DNA of 64,000 bases from Pseudomonadota bacterium (GTDB lineage: Bacteria > Pseudomonadota > Gammaproteobacteria > Burkholderiales > Ferrovaceae). Shown one piece after another: positions 57,775 to 64,000 of the stretch. Where the stretch lies: NCBI GenBank assembly GCA_021798835.1, contig JAJZBQ010000002.1, forward strand, positions 124,001 through 188,000. Reading direction: 5' to 3'. Made by a program: the position numbers and the translations under genes. Each line of letters starts with the position of its first letter. Within the stretch, counting starts at the first letter, position 1. The notes below the pieces were generated by a model. The model saw only the letters and a list, made by a program, of their open reading frames with translations, ran no database searches and had not been told where the DNA came from.

Positions 57775-58544
57775 CTGTCTGACTCCTGCCCAGTAAGGGC
57801 TTTTCTAAACTCTTCCAAGAGTTTTTGATCATCCCCGGAAAGCGGTTGGCGTGCCAACATATCCGGACGTTTTTGCCAGGTGCGGCCCAAAGACTGCATC
57901 CGGCGCCAGCGCTGAATATCGGCATGATGCCCCGACATCAACACCGGAGGTACCTCTTTTCCTGCAAAAACTTCTGGTCGTGTATAGTGCGGGGCTTCCA
58001 GTAAGCCCTGCACAAATGATTCCTGTCCCACCGACTGCTGGTTACCCAGCGTCCCTGGCAATTGACGAATAATGGCATCCATCACAGCCATGGCGGGCAA
58101 CTCTCCACCCGACAAAACAAAATCTCCCAACGACACCTCTTCGTCAACCTCGGTGTCAATCACGCGCTGGTCAATTCCCTCATAGCGCCCCGCCAGCAAT
58201 ACCATCCCTCCCAGAGCCACCCAATTCAGGACACGTTGATGTGTCAGGGTCGCACCTTGCGGTGTCAGGTATACCACACGCGGAGCCACAACCCCACGCT
58301 CGCACAATCCTTGACGAGCCTGTCGCAGTGCCAACGTCAAAGGTTCTGCCAACATCACCATCCCCGGCCCCCCACCGTACGGTCGGTCATCCACCGTACG
58401 ATAGTTATCACGCGCATAGGCCCGCGGACTCCAGGTATCCAGCGTCCATATCCCTTGATCCTTGGCGCGACGGGTGACACCATACCCCGTAAGCGCCGCA
58501 AACATCTCAGGAAACAACGTTACCACACCAAAGTGGTAGGCCAT
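57771..58544 (-). CDS. trmD: tRNA (guanine37-N1)-methyltransferase TrmD
   Basis: A 257-residue SPOUT enzyme methylating G37 in tRNAs reading CNN codons. It has [33 protein letters not shown] and the knot segment [23 protein letters not shown] 58544 shares one base with the rimM stop (TGATG). Confidence 0.97.
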   Translation of the reverse strand: MAYHFGVVTLFPEMFAALTGYGVTRRAKDQGIWTLDTWSPRAYARDNYRTVDDRPYGGGPGMVMLAEPLTLALRQARQGLCERGVVAPRVVYLTPQGATLTHQRVLNWVALGGMVLLAGRYEGIDQRVIDTEVDEEVSLGDFVLSGGELPAMAVMDAIIRQLPGTLGNQQSVGQESFVQGLLEAPHYTRPEVFAGKEVPPVLMSGHHADIQRWRRMQSLGRTWQKRPDMLARQPLSGDDQKLLEEFRKALTGQESDR

Positions 58545-59068
58545 CAAAAATCCAGTCCCCAATTCACAACAATCTGCTTACGGGATAAATCGACCTGATA
58601 CAGAACAGGATCCACAAAGGGGATCAAACGTTTTTGTGGGCCATCTTGCACCACCAGTACCGGATTAGCTGCCGACTCCAGAAATCCTGATACAACCCCC
58701 AGAGACTCTTCTTGCCTGTTGATGACAGCCAATCCAATCAAATCAGACCAATAATACTCATCTTGTGCCAAACCTGGCAAAGCATCACGCGGAACAACCA
58801 CATCGAGCCCACGCAAAGCCTCAGCCTGCGTTCGATCGTCAATACCCTGCAAAGCCACTACCAGCGTTCCAGAATGAATCTGCCAATCTATCAATGCGTA
58901 GGGCTGGTAAACGCCAGCCCGACTTAGCCACCATTGGGGATACTGTGTCAAACTGTCCAGAGTTTCACTGAAGGTTTGTATCCTGAGCCAGCCACGCACC
59001 CCATAAGGATGACCAACCCGCCCCATCACCACCCAATCGTCAGGCTGAGACAGACTGCGCTCCAGCAC
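58544..59068 (-). CDS. rimM: Ribosome maturation factor RimM
   Basis: A 174-residue two-domain 16S processing factor: [23 protein letters not shown] near the N-terminus, then [10 protein letters not shown] and the PRC-barrel part with [23 protein letters not shown]. The GTG start at 59068 overlaps rpsP by 29 bases but gives the 10-15 residue N-terminal arm usual in RimM; starts at 59032, 59029 or 59026 would remove that overlap. Confidence 0.94.
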   Translation of the reverse strand: MLERSLSQPDDWVVMGRVGHPYGVRGWLRIQTFSETLDSLTQYPQWWLSRAGVYQPYALIDWQIHSGTLVVALQGIDDRTQAEALRGLDVVVPRDALPGLAQDEYYWSDLIGLAVINRQEESLGVVSGFLESAANPVLVVQDGPQKRLIPFVDPVLYQVDLSRKQIVVNWGLDF

Positions 59069-59300
59069 GCTTGATCAATTTTTCCACGGCATCCGATGGT
59101 TGCGCTCCCCGATCGCGCCAAAACTCAACACGTTCGAGATCCAGACGCAATGCATCTACTCCACCGCCACTGATCAAGGGATTGTAAAATCCCAGACGTT
59201 CGATAAACCGACCATCACGACGGTGGCGTGAATCCGCCACCACCACACTGTAAAAAGGACGGTTGCGCGCACCGCCACGAGCCAATCGAATCACGACCAT
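59040..59300 (-). CDS. rpsP: 30S ribosomal protein S16
   Basis: An 86-residue S16 with [25 protein letters not shown] and [12 protein letters not shown]. It heads the rpsP-rimM-trmD-rplS operon. Upstream in-frame codons run into the promoter and are rejected. Confidence 0.97.
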   Translation of the reverse strand: MVVIRLARGGARNRPFYSVVVADSRHRRDGRFIERLGFYNPLISGGGVDALRLDLERVEFWRDRGAQPSDAVEKLIKRAGAQSVSA

Positions 59301-59357
59301 GTTACGAATCCCTGTGAAGACAGGCCCCAGACAACCCAGGGCACAGAAAAGCCCCTG

Positions 59358-59387
59358 ATTATAAACCAGGAGGGTGAAAAAAAGCAA
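59358..59387 (-). promoter_or_regulatory. Predicted promoter of the rpsP operon
   Basis: On the minus strand a perfect TATAAT (plus 59358-59363) lies 18 bases after TTGCTT (plus 59382-59387). The discriminator just after the -10 reads CAGGGGC, GC-rich as in stringently controlled ribosomal promoters. The leader would be about 50 bases to the rpsP ATG. Confidence 0.6.
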
Positions 59388-59405
59388 GACGCCCCACGAC
59401 ACTCA

Positions 59406-60503
59406 TCATGGTTTCATATGCCGGTGCAGATACTCATGAAAATGCAACATCCCATCTTCCATGGGCGACTGATAGGGCCCACCTTCCTCGCGTCCCCGCT
59501 GCCAAAGAATACGCCGACCACGATCCATACGTGCGCAGATCTCATCATCTTCCTGAGCCGTCTCGAAATAGGCCTGCTGCTGCGCCTCAACAAATTCACG
59601 CTCAAAAAGAGCAATTTCCTCAGGATAATAGAACTCAACCACATTGGTGCAAGCCCGAGGACCATCAGGCCACACTGTGCTGATCACCAATACATGGGGG
59701 TACCACTCCACCATGACATTGGGATAAAGCACCATCCAGATCGCCCCATTGATCGGCTCATGATCCCCGCTATAACGGCGCACCGCTTCATGCCAGCGCT
59801 GGTAAACCGCCGATCCAGCACGATTCAAATGATCCTTGAGCCCCACGGTCTGCACGCTGTACCCTTCACCAAATTCCCAACGCAAATTGTCACAGTTCAC
59901 AAAACCTGACAGCCCTGGATGAAAAGGGACCACATGATAATCCTCCAGATAAACCTCAATAAAAGTTTTCCAGTTAAAATCATGATGAAAAGTCTTCACC
60001 GAATCCAGTTGATAGCCAGAAAAATTCAGATCTCGAGATGCCCTGGACCGGGATAACTCGTCCAGAACTTCCGATCCGCCCTCGAATAGCAACCCATTCC
60101 ATTCTGTCAACGGAAAACGTTCCAGATCCAGGCAGGGTTGCTGCTCAAAATAGGGAGCCCCTGCCAACTGTCCCTTCAGATCATAAGTCCAGCGATGAAG
60201 GGGGCAGACAATATTCTGCGCATGACCACGCCCTTCCAGCATCACTGCTTGACGATGCCGACAGACATTGGATAGCAACTCAACCGAGTCCCCATGATTA
60301 ACCAGCACCTGCCCATGATCACGCCACGGAAGGGTATAATAATCCCCCGGTTCAGGCACCAACAACCGATGCCCGACATACTGCGGGGCCACACGAAACA
60401 GACACTCCCGCTCCTGAACTTCACGGCGCGCATCCAGATACCACTCCATGGGCAAATGTGGCAAGGCACTGGCAAATTGTGACGGGTTTCCCAAACCACT
60501 CAT
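59406..60503 (-). CDS. Rieske non-haem iron oxygenase, CntA/choline monooxygenase-like
   Basis: A 365-residue oxygenase alpha subunit. Rieske cluster ligands are C81 and H83 (CRH) and C100 and H103 (CPLH). The mononuclear iron site is EVYLEDYHVVPFH with H190 and H195; the bridging residue position three before H190 is E187, a glutamate as in carnitine/choline-type oxygenases rather than the aspartate of ring hydroxylases. It has no reductase partner nearby. Substrate unknown; a quaternary amine or similar is a guess from the bridging Glu. Confidence 0.82.
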   Translation of the reverse strand: MSGLGNPSQFASALPHLPMEWYLDARREVQERECLFRVAPQYVGHRLLVPEPGDYYTLPWRDHGQVLVNHGDSVELLSNVCRHRQAVMLEGRGHAQNIVCPLHRWTYDLKGQLAGAPYFEQQPCLDLERFPLTEWNGLLFEGGSEVLDELSRSRASRDLNFSGYQLDSVKTFHHDFNWKTFIEVYLEDYHVVPFHPGLSGFVNCDNLRWEFGEGYSVQTVGLKDHLNRAGSAVYQRWHEAVRRYSGDHEPINGAIWMVLYPNVMVEWYPHVLVISTVWPDGPRACTNVVEFYYPEEIALFEREFVEAQQQAYFETAQEDDEICARMDRGRRILWQRGREEGGPYQSPMEDGMLHFHEYLHRHMKP

Positions 60504-60669
60504 ATCCTAATCGACCCAAGTAAACACGCAAGAGTGCAAGCACCGATGGTAGTCAATTTGACCGACCAACCTAAAGCATAAAGGGGGCAATTATAGCCCA
60601 TAAACCTGCGTCAAGACCAGCCTTCGGGTAGAATGAAGGACTGCATTATGGTATTCAGAGAGATGCCCC

Positions 60670-60885
60670 ATGGACGAAAGCCTGCCAGATAGTTACGAAA
60701 GCGCTCTAAAAGAATTGGAAACGCAACTGACGCGCTTGGAAACGGGTCAGTTGACCCTTGAGGATGCCCTGACCACTTTCCAGCGTGGTTCCATTCTGCT
60801 AAATTACTGTCAAAATCGCCTTTCTGATGCCGAGCAACGCATCCGTGTACTAGAAGGCAACACACTACAGGACTATTCCGCCTGA
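60670..60885 (+). CDS. xseB: Exodeoxyribonuclease VII small subunit
   Basis: A 71-residue XseB with SYESALKELETQLTRLETGQLTLEDAL and the C-terminal helix NRLSDAEQRI. Several copies bind one XseA to form the single-strand exonuclease VII. It precedes ispA and dxs, the common arrangement, and its stop shares a base with the ispA start. The 166-base gap upstream, divergent from the Rieske gene, shows no convincing promoter. Confidence 0.95.
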   Translation: MDESLPDSYESALKELETQLTRLETGQLTLEDALTTFQRGSILLNYCQNRLSDAEQRIRVLEGNTLQDYSA

Positions 60886-61790
60886 TGCATGACACCCCAT
60901 CATCGTTCACCACATGGGTAGCGCAACAACGGCAAGAACTCGAAAACTTTCTGGAACAACGCATGCCCCCTGTCAACCAGATCCCCCACGGTCTGCACCA
61001 GGCCATGCGTTACGCCACGATAGGCGGCGGGAAGAGGTTAAGAGCGCTCCTCACACTGGCAACGGCAGAAATGGTTCAAGCCGATCACCAAACTGCTTTG
61101 CTGGTCGCCAGCAGCCTCGAATTGATCCATGCCTACTCCCTAATCCACGACGATCTTCCCTCTATGGACAATGATTCTCTACGTCGAGGGAAACCCACCT
61201 GTCACGTACAATTTGGGGAAGCCACCGCCGTATTGGCTGGGGATGCCCTGCAATCGCTGGCTTTTCAATGGCTCAGCGAACCAACCTCCGGAATGCCCAG
61301 CACTTCCGCCCTAACCCAGGTGCGATTATTGGCCATCGCCAGTGGTTCACGGGGGATGGCTGGAGGACAAGCCATTGATCTGGCCAGCGTTGGAATGCCG
61401 TTGAGTCTTCCAGAACTGGAGGCCATGCACCTGAAAAAGACCGGGGCGCTGATTCGTGCGGCCATACTGATGGGTACCCACTGCGGCGGTGCTTCTTTGA
61501 GCGACAACGAACAACAATCACTGACCCATTTTGCGAATCGCCTGGGTTTGCTCTATCAAATCGTCGATGACATCTTGGACAACACCTCTGACAGCGCCAC
61601 ATTGGGAAAAACTCCCGGCAAAGATGATGCTGAATGCAAAGCCACCTATGTCACCTTGTTGGGTTTGTCTGAAGCCAGAAGCAAAGCCCAAGAGGTCTTG
61701 AACGAAGCTCTAGACACACTGTCACGATTATCACATGACAGCCAGCATCTCCAAGCGCTGACGCAGCAAATCTACGCGCGACATCACTGA
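60885..61790 (+). CDS. ispA: Farnesyl diphosphate synthase (IspA)
   Basis: A 301-residue trans-prenyltransferase. The first aspartate-rich motif is [10 protein letters not shown] and the second QIVDDILD, with [10 protein letters not shown] near residue 47. The short-chain type suits geranyl/farnesyl diphosphate synthesis for quinones and undecaprenyl. It overlaps xseB by one base and is followed after 5 bases by dxs. Confidence 0.96.
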   Translation: MHDTPSSFTTWVAQQRQELENFLEQRMPPVNQIPHGLHQAMRYATIGGGKRLRALLTLATAEMVQADHQTALLVASSLELIHAYSLIHDDLPSMDNDSLRRGKPTCHVQFGEATAVLAGDALQSLAFQWLSEPTSGMPSTSALTQVRLLAIASGSRGMAGGQAIDLASVGMPLSLPELEAMHLKKTGALIRAAILMGTHCGGASLSDNEQQSLTHFANRLGLLYQIVDDILDNTSDSATLGKTPGKDDAECKATYVTLLGLSEARSKAQEVLNEALDTLSRLSHDSQHLQALTQQIYARHH

Positions 61791-61795
61791 TCTCC

Positions 61796-63682
61796 ATGCC
61801 ACACCCCGTTCCCGTTCCTCTGTCCTCGCTCTCAACCCCAGAGGAATTACGATGCCTGGACAGGCGATCTCTACCTGGTGTAGCTCAGGAATTGCGCCAA
61901 TTCATCCTTAACAGCGTTGCCCAAACCGGAGGACACCTCTCCAGCAATCTTGGAACCGTTGAATTGACGCTGGCATTGCATTATGTCTTTGATACCCCCA
62001 GGGATCGATTGGTATGGGATGTTGGACATCAAACCTACGCCCATAAGATCCTCACCGGGCGACGTGATGCCATGGCTAATTTGCGTCAAAAGGATGGCTT
62101 ATCGGGTTTCCCGCGCCGCAATGAAAGCGAATATGATGCATTCGGCACTGCTCATTCGAGCACTTCGATCAGCGCCGCACTGGGAATGGCGACCGCTTTT
62201 CGTTTGGCAGGTCAGAGCGAACGAGCTGTCGCCATCATCGGCGATGGAGCACTGACTGGCGGCATGGCTTTTGAAGCCATGAATAATGCCAAACACACCG
62301 GCGCCAACCTGATTGTCATCCTCAATGACAACGATATGTCCATTTCCCCTCCTGTGGGTGCGCTGCAACACCATCTGGCACGCTTGCTCTCCGGCCGCTT
62401 TTACAATTCGATGCGACGTGGGGGTGAAAAGGTGCTCGGTGTAGCCCCCCCTATTCTCCAATTCGCCAAACGTTGGGAAGAACATGTCAAAGGAATGGTC
62501 ACTCCACCGGCCACCTTATTCGAAGAATTCGGATTCAACTACATCGGCCCCATCGATGGTCATGATCTCGACATACTGATTGCCACGCTAACCAATGTGC
62601 GCAAACTGGAGGGGCCTCAATTTTTACATGTCGTAACCCGAAAAGGAAAAGGATATCCCCCTGCCGAACAGGATCCTGTTCGTTACCACGGCGTATCCCC
62701 TTTCAACCCTGAAGAGGGTATCCCAGCCGCCCCCCCCAGTTCCCCCACCTATACAGAAATCTTTGGTCAGTGGCTATGCGATATGGCCGAACACGAACCG
62801 AAACTGGTGGCCATCACTCCGGCCATGTGCGAAGGATCCGGGCTCACCGCATTTGCTCAACGTTTCCCAGACCGCTACTTTGATGTCGGCATCGCGGAAC
62901 AACATGCGCTAACGTTCGCTGCTGGTTTGGCCTGCGAAGGAATGAAACCTGTCGTCGCCATCTACTCCACTTTCCTACAACGTGCCTACGACCAATTGAT
63001 TCACGATATCGCCCTGCAAAACCTTCCCGTGGTAATGGCCATCGACCGGGCTGGATTAGTGGGGGCTGATGGTGCCACCCATCAGGGTCAATTTGACCTC
63101 AGTTACCTGCGCACCTTACCAAACCTGACCATCATGGCTCCCGCAGATGAAAACGAATGTCGGCGTATGTTGACTACAGCCATCACCTTACCCGGCCCCA
63201 GTGCTGTCCGCTATCCACGTGGACGCGGATTGGGAGCGCCGGTCCAAAAAAATCTGGAACCCTTACCCATCGGTCGCGCTGAAATCCGCCGTCAGGGACG
63301 AGGGATTGCCTTACTGGCCTTCGGAAGCCTGGTAGGGTCTGCCCTCCGGGTGGGTGATTCTCTACAAGCCACCGTCGTCAATATGCGCTTCGTCAAACCA
63401 CTAGATGAGACGCTTATCCTGGAGATGGCGCTTCACCATGACCTGCTGGTAACCCTGGAAGAAAATGCATTGGCTGGTGGAGCAGGGAGTGCCGTAGCAG
63501 AGTACCTGACACAACATTCCCTGACTACCCCGTTACTGAGATTGGGGCTACCCGATCGCTTTATCGACCATGGTACCACGACACAACTTTGGGCCGAGTG
63601 CCAATTGGACATTGAAAGCATTCAACGCCAGATCTTGGAACGCCTGTCTTCTATTCACCCGACGCAACGCGCACATGGATGA
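61796..63682 (+). CDS. dxs: 1-deoxy-D-xylulose-5-phosphate synthase
   Basis: A 628-residue thiamine-diphosphate enzyme, the first step of the non-mevalonate pathway. It has [36 protein letters not shown], thiamine-binding [17 protein letters not shown] with [12 protein letters not shown], and the C-terminal [23 protein letters not shown]. It feeds IspE and IspA, which are also in this window. Confidence 0.97.
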   Translation: MPHPVPVPLSSLSTPEELRCLDRRSLPGVAQELRQFILNSVAQTGGHLSSNLGTVELTLALHYVFDTPRDRLVWDVGHQTYAHKILTGRRDAMANLRQKDGLSGFPRRNESEYDAFGTAHSSTSISAALGMATAFRLAGQSERAVAIIGDGALTGGMAFEAMNNAKHTGANLIVILNDNDMSISPPVGALQHHLARLLSGRFYNSMRRGGEKVLGVAPPILQFAKRWEEHVKGMVTPPATLFEEFGFNYIGPIDGHDLDILIATLTNVRKLEGPQFLHVVTRKGKGYPPAEQDPVRYHGVSPFNPEEGIPAAPPSSPTYTEIFGQWLCDMAEHEPKLVAITPAMCEGSGLTAFAQRFPDRYFDVGIAEQHALTFAAGLACEGMKPVVAIYSTFLQRAYDQLIHDIALQNLPVVMAIDRAGLVGADGATHQGQFDLSYLRTLPNLTIMAPADENECRRMLTTAITLPGPSAVRYPRGRGLGAPVQKNLEPLPIGRAEIRRQGRGIALLAFGSLVGSALRVGDSLQATVVNMRFVKPLDETLILEMALHHDLLVTLEENALAGGAGSAVAEYLTQHSLTTPLLRLGLPDRFIDHGTTTQLWAECQLDIESIQRQILERLSSIHPTQRAHG

Positions 63683-63743
63683 TCGACGGGAACCAAATGT
63701 GCTATCAAGACTCACACAAACTCCACCAACCAACGGTACTCTT

Positions 63744-64000
63744 ATGAACGCCATTGACCCCCAACTAATTCCCGACATCCAATCCAGTCCTGACACTCGT
63801 GACCTTGCCATCGATCAAGTTGGTATCAAGGGCATCCGTCATCCAGTACGGGTTTCCGATCGCGATGGTGGAGGGGTACAACACACCATCGCGACTTTCA
63901 ATATGACGGTTCGTCTACCCAAGCATTTCAAGGGGACTCACATGTCACGCTTCGTGGAAATTCTCAACCAGGATGACCGCGAGATTTCCATTGAGTCCTT
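63744..64000 (+). CDS. folE2: GTP cyclohydrolase I type 2 (FolE2), N-terminal part
   Basis: The first 85 codons of an ORF that runs off the right edge. [20 protein letters not shown] and [23 protein letters not shown] match the FolE2 N-terminal domain. FolE2 is the metal-flexible form that starts folate synthesis and is often found where zinc is limiting. The catalytic cysteine and glutamates lie beyond the window. The gene begins 61 bases after dxs. Confidence 0.9.
   Translation, partial: MNAIDPQLIPDIQSSPDTRDLAIDQVGIKGIRHPVRVSDRDGGGVQHTIATFNMTVRLPKHFKGTHMSRFVEILNQDDREISIES

Overview
The window reads as a stretch of ordinary chromosome from a Gram-negative betaproteobacterium. Supporting neighbourhoods are ubiE-ubiJ-ubiB, metX-metW, the mreBCD-mrdA-rodA cell-wall operon, ychF-pth-rplY-prs-tRNA-Gln-ispE-lolB, ftsY-ftsE-ftsX-rpoH, pilD-coaE-zapD and rpsP-rimM-trmD-rplS. 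Base composition looks close to 50% GC. The mix of a TsdA-like dihaem cytochrome, MreB-based rod growth and compact ATGA-overlapping operons would fit an acidophilic or chemolithotrophic line near Ferrovum or the Nitrosomonadales, but that placement is an impression, not a result. I see no insertion sequence, prophage, integrase-borne island or CRISPR array, and no gene-free stretch above 220 bases.

Layout. 1-5122 (+): end of ubiE, then ubiJ, ubiB, a gamma-carbonic-anhydrase-like protein, an alpha/beta hydrolase, hemJ and a THUMP RNA methyltransferase. 5117-9289 (+): a Pho-box promoter, phoB-phoR, then ptsH-ptsI. 9313-17297 (-): TsdA-like cytochrome c, pyrE, ampG, metW, metX and gatB-gatA-gatC (tRNA-dependent amidotransferase). 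17372-23368 (+): mreB-mreC-mreD-mrdA-rodA-rlpA, the rod elongation machinery. 23326-37817 (-): lipA, lipB, ybeD, an aminotransferase of the D-alanine transaminase type, dacC, a KAS/ACP/hydrolase trio, ychF, pth, rplY, prs, tRNA-Gln, ispE, lolB, a TPR protein, ferredoxin, coaD and rsmD.

37870-41254 (+): ftsY, ftsE, ftsX and rpoH, with a CIRCE-like operator on the rpoH start. 41271-45514 (-): zapD, coaE, a shortened pilD, a CNNM/CorC protein and ypjD. 45562-46917 (+): ffh. 46914-54199 (-): a PAS-GGDEF-EAL protein, PepSY protein, cytochrome b561, tonB-exbD-exbB and a TonB-dependent receptor. 54315-55826 (+): two membrane proteins, one like a two-TM ion channel and one a tandem HPP-like protein. 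55831-60503 (-): plsY, xerD, rplS, trmD, rimM, rpsP and a Rieske oxygenase. 60670-64000 (+): xseB, ispA, dxs and the start of folE2.

Most genes are conserved housekeeping genes. The parts that deserve a second look are: the near-perfect CIRCE element over the rpoH Shine-Dalgarno; a PhoB promoter that fixes a TTG start; an FtsE that has lost its ABC signature, D-loop and H-loop; a prepilin peptidase that has lost its methyltransferase loop; a dedicated KAS-ACP cassette with a cysteine-nucleophile hydrolase; and a channel-like protein with a TSLGNGD filter paired with a duplicated HPP protein beside a TonB uptake operon. I did not find a clear, wholly new system.
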